From positions 5,114,555 to 5,178,554 of the forward strand of contig NC_020054.1 of the NCBI RefSeq assembly GCF_000331105.1: a stretch of DNA of 64,000 nt, given 5' to 3'. A model generated the notes under the pieces. That model did not search any database and had not been told where the DNA came from. It saw nothing but the letters and a program-made list of their open reading frames with translations. This stretch comes from Fibrella aestuarina BUZ 2 (lineage in GTDB: Bacteria > Bacteroidota > Bacteroidia > Cytophagales > Spirosomataceae). Below are positions 25,938 through 33,953 of this stretch, piece by piece. The position numbers and the translations under genes were made by a program. The number at the start of each line of letters is the position of its first letter. The first letter of the stretch is position 1.

Positions 25938-28196
25938 ATGAATGCGACCGCTGCTCCCGTAATTGATCTTGAACAGGAACGACAGGAGATCCTGAAACGA
26001 TACCGCCGATTGCTCCGGGCGGCAAAGCCTTATCTGAAAGATAATGATGCCAAGCTGATCAAGAAGGCGTTTAACACCTCGGCCGAAGCCCACAAAAACA
26101 TGCGGCGGCGGTCGGGCGAGCCTTACATCTACCACCCGCTGGCGGTGGCGCAGATTGCCGTGGAAGAAATTGGGCTGGGCACCACCTCCATCGTAGCCGC
26201 GCTGCTGCACGACGTGGTGGAGGATACCGACACGACGATTGCCGACATCGAACGGGCGTTTGGTGAGAAAGTGGCCCGGATCATCGACGGCCTGACCAAG
26301 ATTTCGGGCATTTTCGAATATGGCAGCTCGCAGCAGGCTGAGAACTTCCGCAAAATGCTGCTGACGCTCTCCGACGACGTGCGGGTGATTCTGATCAAAC
26401 TGGCCGACCGACTGCACAACATGCGGACGCTCGACTCGATGCCCCGCGACAAACAGCTCAAGATTGCGTCGGAGACGATTTACATCTATGCCCCGCTGGC
26501 GCACCGGCTTGGTCTCAACGCCATCAAGTCGGAGCTGGAAGACCTGTACCTGAAATATGTGGAGCCGGAGGCGTACAAAGACGTCGCCAAGAAACTGCGC
26601 GAGACCAAAACCTCGCGGGATCGGTTCATCGGTACGTTCATCAAACCGATTGAAGATGACCTGATTGCGTCGGGCCTCCCCTACTACATCAAAGGGCGCC
26701 CCAAATCGATTTATTCAATCTGGAATAAGCTGAGCAAGTCGAAAAAGCCATTTGAAGAAATTTATGACCTGTTTGCGGTACGCATCATTCTGGGTGTGCC
26801 GCTGGAGCAGGAAAAGGCCGCCTGCTGGCGGGCGTATTCTATCGTAACGGATCATTATAAGCCCAACCCCGAGCGCCTGAAAGACTGGATCAGCACGCCC
26901 CGGGCCAATGGCTATGAGTCGCTGCACACCACGGTCATGAGCCGGTCGGGGCAGTGGGTGGAAGTGCAGATCCGGACCGACCGGATGAACGAGATCGCCG
27001 AGAAAGGCTACGCCGCGCACTGGAAGTATAAGGGCAACGACACCCGCACGGCGGCCGGCCTCGACTCGTGGATCGGTCAGGTACGTGAGATGCTCGAAAC
27101 CACCGAGAAGGGGGAGAAAGGCGATAAAACCGCCGCCATCGAGTTTCTCGATGATTTCCGCAGCAACCTCTACAGCGAAGAGGTGTTCGTGTTTACGCCC
27201 AAAGGCGAGTTGAAAGTGCTACAGCGCGGGGCTACGGCCCTCGACTTTGCGTTTGACATCCACACGCAGATCGGCGCCAAATGCATGGCCGCGAAGGTCA
27301 ACAATGTGCTGGTGCCGCTGAGCCACGTGTTGCAGAACGGCGATCAGGTGGAGGTTATCACCAGCAACAAGCAAAAGCCCAATGAAGACTGGCTGCGCTT
27401 TGTGGTGACCTCGAAGGCCAAGACCAAGATCAAAGACCTCATCAAAGAGGAGAAAAAACAATATATCTCCGACGGGAAGGACCTGATCAGCAAACGGTTG
27501 AAGATTCTCCGCATGGAGGTCACCAACGAGCTGACTAACCAGATTCGGGCGTATTTCGGCTCGAAAACCACCAGTGACCTGTATTACCGCTTCGGGAAAG
27601 GGCACATCGACGTTAAAGAGCTCAACAAGTTCAAGTCGGATAAGGAGGCTAAGGAAAATCGCGCCAACAAGCTCAATACCGATACCATTCAGGATGGCAA
27701 ATCGCTGGGTAAAGAGCTGAAGAAAATCCATGGTGAACGCTCCGATGCCGACATGCTCCTCATTGGTGAGGACATGGACAAGATCGATTACACGCTGGCC
27801 AAATGCTGCAACCCGATCGCGGGCGACGATGTGTTTGGCTTCGTGACGGTCACCGACGGCATCAAGATCCACCGGGTAAGTTGCCCCAACGCGGTCGAGC
27901 TGATGTCGAACCACGGCAACCGGATTATCAAAGCCAAGTGGACCTCGCAACAGGAACTGGCGTTTCTGGCGGGCCTGCGCATCACCGGCACCGACCGGAT
28001 GGGCCTGGTCAATGACGTAACGCGGGTGATCAGCAATGAGTTGAACATCAATATGCGCTCGGTAACCATTGATTCGCAGGATGGCATTTTTGAGGGCAAT
28101 ATCAAGTTATACGTGCATGACACCAGCCACCTGGAAACGCTGATGCGGAAGCTTGCTTCCGTCGATGGCGTCTTCGACGTGGTGCGGTTTGACTAA
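25938..28196 (+). CDS. rel: Bifunctional (p)ppGpp synthetase/hydrolase
   Basis: This enzyme makes and degrades the alarmone (p)ppGpp in response to starvation. The 752-residue protein has all four expected parts: an HD hydrolase domain (YHPLAVAQIA and LLHDVVEDTD), a synthetase domain (KGRPKSIYSIWNK, DLFAVRIIL, PRANGYESLHTTV), a TGS domain near residues 420-480 (VFVFTPKGEL) and a C-terminal ACT domain. Both catalytic domains keep their key residues, so it should work in both directions. The ATG at 25938 follows a gap of about 180 bases. A hairpin and the Fur-family gene follow. Confidence 0.95.
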   Translation: MNATAAPVIDLEQERQEILKRYRRLLRAAKPYLKDNDAKLIKKAFNTSAEAHKNMRRRSGEPYIYHPLAVAQIAVEEIGLGTTSIVAALLHDVVEDTDTTIADIERAFGEKVARIIDGLTKISGIFEYGSSQQAENFRKMLLTLSDDVRVILIKLADRLHNMRTLDSMPRDKQLKIASETIYIYAPLAHRLGLNAIKSELEDLYLKYVEPEAYKDVAKKLRETKTSRDRFIGTFIKPIEDDLIASGLPYYIKGRPKSIYSIWNKLSKSKKPFEEIYDLFAVRIILGVPLEQEKAACWRAYSIVTDHYKPNPERLKDWISTPRANGYESLHTTVMSRSGQWVEVQIRTDRMNEIAEKGYAAHWKYKGNDTRTAAGLDSWIGQVREMLETTEKGEKGDKTAAIEFLDDFRSNLYSEEVFVFTPKGELKVLQRGATALDFAFDIHTQIGAKCMAAKVNNVLVPLSHVLQNGDQVEVITSNKQKPNEDWLRFVVTSKAKTKIKDLIKEEKKQYISDGKDLISKRLKILRMEVTNELTNQIRAYFGSKTTSDLYYRFGKGHIDVKELNKFKSDKEAKENRANKLNTDTIQDGKSLGKELKKIHGERSDADMLLIGEDMDKIDYTLAKCCNPIAGDDVFGFVTVTDGIKIHRVSCPNAVELMSNHGNRIIKAKWTSQQELAFLAGLRITGTDRMGLVNDVTRVISNELNINMRSVTIDSQDGIFEGNIKLYVHDTSHLETLMRKLASVDGVFDVVRFD

Positions 28197-28203
28197 GCAG
28201 GCT

Positions 28204-28283
28204 CAAGGTCCAATCGTGGCGTCGCGGGACCAACCTCTGAGGTGACGGCCTCCGAGCGAAGCGACACTGCCCATTGGACCTTG
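28204..28283. repeat. Inverted repeat upstream of the Fur-family gene
   Basis: CAAGGTCCAAT (28204-28214) pairs with 28273-28283, with an inner GTCGC/GCGAC pair (28221-28225 with 28261-28265). The right arm contains the TTG that serves as the -33 element of the downstream promoter. Confidence 0.75.
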
Positions 28284-28304
28284 GACCTCGAACTGTTACT
28301 TTTG
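28274..28304 (+). promoter_or_regulatory. Promoter of the Fur-family gene, apparently leaderless
   Basis: TTG (28274-28276), a 20-base spacer and TACTTTTG (28297-28304) match the Bacteroidota consensus. The ATG is at 28309, four bases after the -7 element, so transcription would begin at or next to the start codon. The TTG is inside the right arm of the preceding inverted repeat. Confidence 0.7.
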
Positions 28305-28308
28305 CCTT

Positions 28309-28827
28309 ATGCCAGCACCCAATCAAGCAAATATTGAATCGGCGAAGACGATTTTGCGCGCTTACCTCGAAAACAAGGGGCTACGCAAGACGCCGGAACG
28401 CTTTGCCATTCTGGAAGAGATTTACAACCGCGAAGATCATTTCGACGTCGACGAGCTGTATGTCTCGATGAAAAACAAAAACTACAGCGTCAGCCGGGCG
28501 ACGGTCTACAATACACTCGACGTGCTGGTAGACTGCGACCTGGTTACGAAGCATCAGTTTGGTAAGAACCTGGCCCAGTACGAGAAATCGTATGGCTACC
28601 GGCAGCACGACCACCTGATTTGTACGGATTGCCACAAGGTGATGGAGTTTTGCGACCCGCGCGTGCAGAACATCCAGAATATGGTGGGCGACATGCTCAA
28701 GTTCGATGTCATGCACCACTCGCTGATCTTCTACGGAGCCTGCCGCCGCGACCCCTGCGAAAACCGGGACGAAGCTGCCCGCAACAAAGACCGGCAGGGT
28801 GAACCGGCTACGCAGGCTGAGGTATAA
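28309..28827 (+). CDS. Fur-family metal-dependent transcriptional regulator
   Basis: A 172-residue DNA-binding regulator of the Fur/Zur/PerR family. Residues ~10-80 form the winged helix (LRKTPERFAILEEIY and SRATVYNTLDVLVD). Residues ~85-150 form the dimerisation domain with HDH at 100-102 and two cysteine pairs, C105/C108 (CTDC) and C145/C150 (CRRDPC), the usual structural zinc site. Iron, zinc, manganese or peroxide sensing cannot be separated from sequence alone. The start gives MPAPNQANIESA. The promoter places the transcript start at or beside the ATG. Confidence 0.9.
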   Translation: MPAPNQANIESAKTILRAYLENKGLRKTPERFAILEEIYNREDHFDVDELYVSMKNKNYSVSRATVYNTLDVLVDCDLVTKHQFGKNLAQYEKSYGYRQHDHLICTDCHKVMEFCDPRVQNIQNMVGDMLKFDVMHHSLIFYGACRRDPCENRDEAARNKDRQGEPATQAEV

Positions 28828-28892
28828 CAGAATACGAGTTTCTTTTCAATGATTAGGGTCGTCGGCAAGGCGATCCATCTTTCAATTTTTCA

Positions 28893-30179
28893 ATGATAGA
28901 CGTTTTGTTAGGCCTCCAGTGGGGCGACGAGGGAAAAGGTAAGATCGTGGACGTTTTGGCGCCACAGTACCAGGTGGTAGCGCGTTTTCAGGGCGGCCCC
29001 AACGCCGGGCATACGCTCGAATTCGACGGTATCAAGCACGTGTTGCACCAGATACCGTCGGGTATTTTCCGGGCCGAAGCGCTCAATATTATCGGGAACG
29101 GGGTCGTGCTCGATCCAATCGTGTTTCGGAAGGAAATCGACGGGCTGGCGAAGTTCAACCTCGCGCTCACCCAAAACCTGATCATCTCGAAAAAAGCGTC
29201 GATCATCATTCCTACGCACCGGTTGCTCGATGCGGCTTATGAGCAGGCGAAAGGTGCGGCCAAAATTGGCTCGACGCTGCGCGGCATTGGCCCCACCTAC
29301 CAGGACAAAGTAGCCCGGCAGGGGTTGCGCGTGGGTGATGTGCTGTCGCCCAATTTCCGGACGAAGTACGATACGCTCGTAGCCGCTCACAAAACGATTC
29401 TGGACTGGCACAATTTCGATTATGCCTCGGTTCTACCGGCGGCAGAAGACGACTTTTTCTCGGCCGTCGAGTTCCTGAAAACCTTTACCCTCACCGACAG
29501 CGAATACGAAGTCAACCAGGCTTTGCAGAACGGACAGAAAGTACTGGCTGAAGGAGCGCAGGGGTCGCTGCTCGACATCGACTTTGGCTCTTATCCGTTC
29601 GTGACGTCATCCAACACCATGACGGCTGGTGCCTGCACCGGGCTGGGCGTGGCGCCCCGGCAGATCGGTGAGGTATTCGGGATCTTCAAAGCCTATTGCA
29701 CCCGCGTGGGCAGCGGCCCCTTCCCCACCGAACTGCACGAGGAAATCGGCGAGCGGATGCGGCAGGAAGGGCGCGAATTTGGGGCAACCACGGGGCGCCC
29801 GCGGCGGTGTGGCTGGCTCGATCTGCCTGCTCTGAAATACGCCATCATGCTGAACGGCGTTACGCAGCTGGTGATGATGAAAGTAGACGTGCTGAACATC
29901 TTCGACACGATCCGCGTCTGCACGCACTACCAACTGCCCGATGGTACGCTGACCGAGAAACTACCCTACGACCTGTGTGACACCGAGGTAACGCCCATTT
30001 ACAAGGACTTCCCCGGCTGGCAAACGTCGCTCGACGGTATTCATACCTTCGACGCGATGCCTGCCGAACTGGCCAACTACGTCAGCTACCTCGAAAACGA
30101 ACTGAATCTGCCCATCACGTTCGTGTCAACTGGCCCTGACCGCGAAGCCCTGGTGCACCGCGAAGCCGTAGGCGTATAG
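28893..30179 (+). CDS. purA: Adenylosuccinate synthase
   Basis: PurA joins IMP and aspartate using GTP in the first committed step to AMP. The 428-residue protein begins LLGLQWGDEGKGKIVD, the P-loop-like signature, and contains GPNAGHTL, GIGPTYQDKVAR, GAQGSLLDIDFGSYPFVTSSNT and the C-terminal TGPDREA. Length and motifs are normal. ATG 28893 is preferred as it begins the family N-terminus. It follows the Fur-family gene by 65 bases and is followed by a hairpin. Confidence 0.96.
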   Translation: MIDVLLGLQWGDEGKGKIVDVLAPQYQVVARFQGGPNAGHTLEFDGIKHVLHQIPSGIFRAEALNIIGNGVVLDPIVFRKEIDGLAKFNLALTQNLIISKKASIIIPTHRLLDAAYEQAKGAAKIGSTLRGIGPTYQDKVARQGLRVGDVLSPNFRTKYDTLVAAHKTILDWHNFDYASVLPAAEDDFFSAVEFLKTFTLTDSEYEVNQALQNGQKVLAEGAQGSLLDIDFGSYPFVTSSNTMTAGACTGLGVAPRQIGEVFGIFKAYCTRVGSGPFPTELHEEIGERMRQEGREFGATTGRPRRCGWLDLPALKYAIMLNGVTQLVMMKVDVLNIFDTIRVCTHYQLPDGTLTEKLPYDLCDTEVTPIYKDFPGWQTSLDGIHTFDAMPAELANYVSYLENELNLPITFVSTGPDREALVHREAVGV

Positions 30180-30206
30180 TACCGACTCCTTTCAGGTTTA
30201 CGAAGG

Positions 30207-30253
30207 CGGGTTGCTCGTTGAGCTGGTTTCATAGCTACTCAATGAGCAACCCG
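30207..30253 (+). terminator. Hairpin after purA
   Basis: CGGGTTGCTCGTTGAG (30207-30222) pairs with 30238-30253 with one mismatch. It lies 28 bases after the purA stop. Only a few T follow, so it may stabilise or weakly terminate the transcript. Confidence 0.65.
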
Positions 30254-30293
30254 TTCTCATTTCGCTGATCTAGCCTAAACCGACTTTGCTGCC

Positions 30294-31169
30294 ATGCCAT
30301 CCGCCATCCCTGTCTATAATCTACGCTCCTTTCCCCGCCATCAGTCCAGCGAGCTTTTTTACATGACTCGGCTGGAAAAACTGGTCAGCGAGTTCAAAAA
30401 CATCGATCAGTCGCATTCGCACACTTTTTATCTGGTCATGTGGATTAATCAGGGCGGCGGCACCCACACCATCGATTTTAAAACCTATCCCATTCGGCCA
30501 CATCAGCTTTATTTTTTGACGCCGGGACAGGTGCATAGCTGGCAGCTCGACACCAACACGACCGGGTTCAACCTGTTTTTCGAGCCTAACTTTTTTCGTA
30601 GCCAATGGGGCAACCGGCTTCACCAATACCCCTTCTACCATTCCCATCAACACCTGCCCTTGCTAGAAGTAACGCAGGCCGAAGACCGGTTCAACACGTT
30701 ATTTTCCTACGCGTATCAGGAATATAGCGAGCAGCAACCGAATCGGGCCGATGTGTTTTTATCGTTTCTGCACCTCATCCTCGAATCGGCCAACCGCCTC
30801 TACGATCAGCAGCTACCCGGTGCCAACTCGCCTTATTACGATCGAATTCGCCAGTTTGAGGAGCTACTGGAAACGCAGTTTATTCAGGTACGTACCATCG
30901 GTGCCTACGCGGATCAGCTGGGGCTCACGCCCAACCACCTCAATCACATCTGCCAGAAGGTGCTGGGCAAAAAAGCGAGTCAATTGCTGCACGAGCGGAT
31001 TTTGATTGAGGCTCAGCGGTTGCTGACGCATACGACTAAGTCGGTGCAGGAGGTCGGGTTTCAGCTTGGCTTCGATGATCCGTCGTATTTCGTTCGATTT
31101 TTCAGGAAGTATGCCGGCTGCACGCCGGCCGACTTTCGACATCAACAAGCAGTGAGCGAACATCGTTGA
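30294..31169 (+). CDS. AraC-family transcriptional regulator
   Basis: A 291-residue regulator. Residues ~1-170 form a cupin-like sensing domain (HSHTFYLVMWINQGGGTHTID, then PHQLYFLTPGQVHSW), typical of ligand-binding AraC proteins. Residues ~190-285 carry the paired helix-turn-helix: TIGAYADQLGLTPNHLNHICQKVLGKKASQ and the second unit SVQEVGFQLGFDDPSYFVRFFRKYAGCTPADFR. The regulated genes cannot be determined. It precedes a DUF983 protein with its own promoter and has no sugar or transport gene beside it. Confidence 0.9.
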   Translation: MPSAIPVYNLRSFPRHQSSELFYMTRLEKLVSEFKNIDQSHSHTFYLVMWINQGGGTHTIDFKTYPIRPHQLYFLTPGQVHSWQLDTNTTGFNLFFEPNFFRSQWGNRLHQYPFYHSHQHLPLLEVTQAEDRFNTLFSYAYQEYSEQQPNRADVFLSFLHLILESANRLYDQQLPGANSPYYDRIRQFEELLETQFIQVRTIGAYADQLGLTPNHLNHICQKVLGKKASQLLHERILIEAQRLLTHTTKSVQEVGFQLGFDDPSYFVRFFRKYAGCTPADFRHQQAVSEHR

Positions 31170-31220
31170 TTTGTACCATAGCTGCCTTTGTTTCTACTGG
31201 CAGCCCCCACGGGCCAACCC

Positions 31221-31228
31221 TACCTTTG
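31221..31228 (+). promoter_or_regulatory. Candidate -7 element for the DUF983 gene
   Basis: TACCTTTG matches TAnnTTTG exactly, 66 bases ahead of the ATG at 31295. The -33 position reads a partial match only. Confidence 0.4.
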
Positions 31229-31294
31229 GTGCACCAAGAATGGCTGACCAGCACCTGGTAATCAGCCTGTTTGGCCACCAAAAAACGTACAGCT

Positions 31295-31672
31295 ATGGCT
31301 TCCGATAGTCGATTTTACAGCGTTGTGTTCAATAAATGCCCCCGGTGTCATGAGGGCGATTTCTTTGTCGAACCAAGTGCGTTCAGCCGCCATTTCGATG
31401 ACATGCACAGCCACTGCCCAAATTGCGGCGAAAACTACATGCCCGAACCCGGCTTTTATTGGGCGTCGATGTTTATCAGTTACGCCTTCTTTACCGCCTG
31501 GACGTTGATTACGTTTTTTGTCGCAGTCGTCTGGCTGAAGGTCGATCTGACTTACTACTTGATTGGGTTGGTCCCTACGCTCGTTTTGCTGACGCCCTAT
31601 TTTTTCCGAATGGCCCGCCGAAGCTGGCTGACCCTTTTTGTCAGCCCAAAAGCCAAACGGATTTCGCTTTAG
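31295..31672 (+). CDS. DUF983 family zinc-ribbon membrane protein
   Basis: A 125-residue protein from ATG 31295. It has a zinc-ribbon-like N-terminus with two cysteine pairs, CPRC (residues 15-18) and CPNC (41-44), then two hydrophobic helices (about 56-75 and 80-100) and a basic C-terminus. This layout matches DUF983, a family of inner-membrane proteins of unknown function common in Bacteroidota and alphaproteobacteria. The frame extends upstream to a TTG at 31271, but the ATG is closer to the family start. A small hairpin terminator follows. Confidence 0.8.
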   Translation: MASDSRFYSVVFNKCPRCHEGDFFVEPSAFSRHFDDMHSHCPNCGENYMPEPGFYWASMFISYAFFTAWTLITFFVAVVWLKVDLTYYLIGLVPTLVLLTPYFFRMARRSWLTLFVSPKAKRISL

Positions 31673-31696
31673 TAAACCCATGTACAGGTGTACAGG

Positions 31697-31722
31697 AAGG
31701 CAGCTGAGTCAGCTGCCTTTTG
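31697..31722 (+). terminator. Terminator after the DUF983 gene
   Basis: AAGGCAGCT (31697-31705) pairs with AGCTGCCTT (31711-31719), followed by a short T run. It lies 25 bases after the stop codon. Confidence 0.7.
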
Positions 31723-31883
31723 CGTGTGATAGTATCTGATGCTGAAGACGATGGTTAGTTTAGGTCTGGGTTTTTCGGGTGGTAACGGGGCTGGGCACGT
31801 TACCTAACAATCAAAAATGTTTCTTTACCTTCCAACGCTTTGGCTCAGGTACGTGTCCAGTGAGTAATCAACTCAGCCAGTTT

Positions 31884-32309
31884 ATGCAAAACGTACGTGT
31901 TCTCTTTTTCCTATTTTGCCTCAGTAGCCTGCTTAGCTGCCATCAGGCCGTTACGCCACCCGATGCGTATACCACCGATCTGGTGCAGGCTAAAGTCTGG
32001 TTTCCTGGCCATTGGCGCCTGACAAAGATGTATACGATGGGCTCAGGTTCAGCAGTCCCGAATGTACAGCTTATCGTTACGGATGATCAGCAGATTAGGC
32101 TCGTCCGGGATGGCAAACAGACCGATTTGGTCAGCTACAAGATCAACGAAACGCCATACGACTTCCAACTCAAAACGACCGCCCAGCCCCGAGAGGACAA
32201 CTGGTATCTGCGCGACCCGTCGTTGCGGATTGCGCCTAATCGCTTGTTTCTGGACACCGGCATGGCTGGCGATTTACCTGGTTTTCTCTTCGAGCGAATC
32301 AATCCCTGA
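31884..32309 (+). CDS. Predicted lipoprotein, function unknown
   Basis: A 141-residue protein starting MQNVRVLFFLFCLSSLLSC; the hydrophobic segment and lipobox LLSC mark a type II signal peptide with acylated cysteine 19. The mature part (WFPGHWRLTKMYTMGS ... NRLFLDTGMAGDLPGF) resembles the beta-rich lipocalin-like lipoproteins that start with a W-x-L pattern, but no specific family was identified. The frame opens 105 bases earlier without a signal peptide, so ATG 31884 is chosen. It is followed by the aldolase gene on its own promoter. Confidence 0.6.
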   Translation: MQNVRVLFFLFCLSSLLSCHQAVTPPDAYTTDLVQAKVWFPGHWRLTKMYTMGSGSAVPNVQLIVTDDQQIRLVRDGKQTDLVSYKINETPYDFQLKTTAQPREDNWYLRDPSLRIAPNRLFLDTGMAGDLPGFLFERINP

Positions 32310-32370
32310 GTTGTGGCGCCACAACAGTCGAATTTGAGGGTCTGGGTACGTTGCATGCGCGCCAATCCGC

Positions 32371-32378
32371 TACATTTG
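32371..32378 (+). promoter_or_regulatory. Candidate -7 element for the aldolase gene
   Basis: TACATTTG matches TAnnTTTG, with TTG (32351-32353) 17 bases upstream. The ATG is at 32399, giving a leader of about 17 bases. Confidence 0.5.
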
Positions 32379-32398
32379 GCGATTCACTAGCGATACCC

Positions 32399-33154
32399 AT
32401 GCGAGAAAACGCAACCAAAACGAAATTGCTCAATGGCCAAGCGGTGCTTGGCGTTATTTCTAACAGCTCGGACCCGACCATCGCCGAAATCTGCGGCTTC
32501 TCTGGCTTAGATTATTACCTCATCGACGGCGAACACAGCACCATCACCACGGCGCAGGTGCAGGAGATTGTGCGGGCCTGTGAGGTGAGCGGCATCACGC
32601 CGCTGGCCCGGATCCGCAGCAACGATCCCAAGCTGGTGTTGCAGTACCTCGACGCGGGCGTGATGGGTATCGTGATGCCGGGCGTTAAAACCGCTGATGA
32701 TCTGGACGCGCTGATTGCGGCGGTCAAATACCCCCCGTTTGGCCAGCGTAATCTGGGGCCGGTGCGGGTTGCCGAGTACTTGCAGGGGAGCGTCAGTCAG
32801 GGCGATTATGTGCAGTATGCCAATGAGCAAACGCTGGTGATGCCGCAACTGGAAGATCAGGAAGCGGTTGCCAATCTCGACGAACTGCTGACCGTCGAAG
32901 GCGTCGATGGGTTTTTGATCAGCCCCCGCGACTTGGCCATGAGCATGGGCTATTACGACGGCCCCGGCCACGACGAGGTGAAGAAAACCATCGCTGGCGT
33001 TGTGGAGAAGATCAAAGCGGCGGGTAAGGTGGTCGGTACCACGGTGGCCAACGGCGATCAGGCGAGGGCGCTTATCGACCGGGGCGTCTTGTTCTGCCTC
33101 AACTCGGTAGCCGGTATGCTCAAAAACGCCACCAACGACTTTCTGAAAAAGTAA
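32399..33154 (+). CDS. HpcH/HpaI family class II aldolase
   Basis: A 251-residue protein of the HpaI aldolase/citrate lyase family, which cleaves or condenses 2-oxo acids using a divalent metal. Visible motifs are YLIDGEHSTIT (metal and base residues), ARIRSNDPKLVLQYLDAG with the conserved arginine, GIVMPGVKTADD and a late GFLISPRDLAMSMG. The substrate (4-hydroxy-2-oxoheptanedioate, 2-keto-3-deoxy sugar acids or similar) cannot be assigned. The ATG at 32399 replaces an upstream TTG that would add promoter sequence. No partner pathway gene is adjacent. Confidence 0.85.
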   Translation: MRENATKTKLLNGQAVLGVISNSSDPTIAEICGFSGLDYYLIDGEHSTITTAQVQEIVRACEVSGITPLARIRSNDPKLVLQYLDAGVMGIVMPGVKTADDLDALIAAVKYPPFGQRNLGPVRVAEYLQGSVSQGDYVQYANEQTLVMPQLEDQEAVANLDELLTVEGVDGFLISPRDLAMSMGYYDGPGHDEVKKTIAGVVEKIKAAGKVVGTTVANGDQARALIDRGVLFCLNSVAGMLKNATNDFLKK

Positions 33155-33170
33155 GCGATGCGAGATAGCA

Positions 33171-33268
33171 CGCGGATGACATAGATTTTAGGGATGATCG
33201 CGGATGGATTCAGTCGAATGCCTGAAAAGAGAAAGCTGCGGCCGTCTTTAAAATCCGCTTCATCCGCG
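33171..33268. repeat. Imperfect inverted repeat with CGCGGATGA words
   Basis: CGCGGATGACATAGATTTTA (33171-33190) pairs imperfectly with 33249-33268. An extra CGCGGATG copy lies in the middle (near 33200). It occupies the gap between the aldolase and the 52-residue protein. Confidence 0.7.
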
Positions 33269-33286
33269 CGCCATCAACACCGCCGG

Positions 33287-33317
33287 TTGTTCGTCTAGCT
33301 AAAAACCCTTACTTTTG
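33287..33317 (+). promoter_or_regulatory. Promoter of the 52-residue protein gene
   Basis: TTG (33287-33289), a 20-base spacer and TACTTTTG (33310-33317) match the Bacteroidota consensus. The ATG is at 33357, giving a leader of about 35 bases. Confidence 0.75.
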
Positions 33318-33356
33318 CGGTTCAAAATTCGAACCGACAATTAACGATATACTACA

Positions 33357-33515
33357 ATGGGAGTTACCAAACTACTTCGGAAAGGCCGTAAAAACCGTGC
33401 CCGTTCTAACAACGCGACGGAAGCCATCAAGCAACTGCTGCGCAAGCCGATCATCAAAAACGTTGACGTAGAAGCGATCAAGGCCTCTTTTGCTGAAAAG
33501 AAAGCAGCTGCCTAA
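33357..33515 (+). CDS. Small conserved-type basic protein (52 aa)
   Basis: A 52-residue frame from ATG 33357 to TAA 33513-33515. The product is strongly basic at its N-terminus (TKLLRKGRKNRARSNN) and continues in a mixed helical stretch ending in an alanine/lysine-rich tail. It has a near-consensus promoter and an intrinsic terminator of its own, which makes it very likely to be a real, well-expressed gene. The composition suggests nucleic-acid or ribosome association. I believe similar small proteins occur in other Cytophagia, but the function is unknown. Confidence 0.8.
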   Translation: MGVTKLLRKGRKNRARSNNATEAIKQLLRKPIIKNVDVEAIKASFAEKKAAA

Positions 33516-33532
33516 GCTAACATACATACGCT

Positions 33533-33883
33533 TTAAGTAGCCCCGTTGCCTTTTGGTGACGGGGCTTTTTTGTACCTCTTGAAATCCTTGCGTTGCCGCT
33601 TCAGCTCCTGCCGGATCAGTTGGCGTGTATCAAGCATAACGCGGAAACGGATAGCCGAGCCAAAAATCGAAATCCCCCCATTGACCAGTATCAGGCTATA
33701 GGTGCCTTTCAAAAACCAGCGCATAAACGGCGCGCCTGCGTGCATCTCGTAGCCGGCACCCACCAGCACGCACAACCCTGCTCCGATCAGCAAAAGACCC
33801 ACCGGGGCCAGAATAAGCCACTTGGTACGGGCACTCATGCGTTTCACCAATCGTTGGCCGGGAGGCTTAGCGGGATTTGCCAT
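33533..33883 (-). CDS. Hypothetical two-helix membrane protein
   Basis: A 116-residue protein with a basic N-terminus, two hydrophobic helices (about 22-43 and 60-80) and a strongly basic C-terminal tail (RQLIRQELKRQRKDFKRYKKAPSP). No family was recognised. Its last codons and stop overlap the intrinsic terminator of the convergent 52-residue gene, so the C-terminus PSPKGNGAT is encoded by terminator sequence. The overlap makes the annotated end less certain than the rest; the membrane part looks coding. Confidence 0.65.
   Translation of the reverse strand: MANPAKPPGQRLVKRMSARTKWLILAPVGLLLIGAGLCVLVGAGYEMHAGAPFMRWFLKGTYSLILVNGGISIFGSAIRFRVMLDTRQLIRQELKRQRKDFKRYKKAPSPKGNGAT
33538..33571 (+). 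terminator. Terminator of the 52-residue gene
   Basis: AGCCCCGT and ACGGGGCT form the stem, followed by six T. It lies 23 bases after the stop of the 52-residue gene and inside the 3' end of the convergent membrane protein gene. Confidence 0.92.
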
Positions 33884-33953
33884 AGCGAACTGTTGAGGTA
33901 GTATTATGGTAGTATTAACTCGTTACTATTTCAGGTGTTTAGCTTCGTTTTCC

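Noticed and set aside
24677..28196. GH76 gene and rel as a functional unit
   Set aside because: They are divergently arranged with a gap and no shared pathway; adjacency alone is not evidence.
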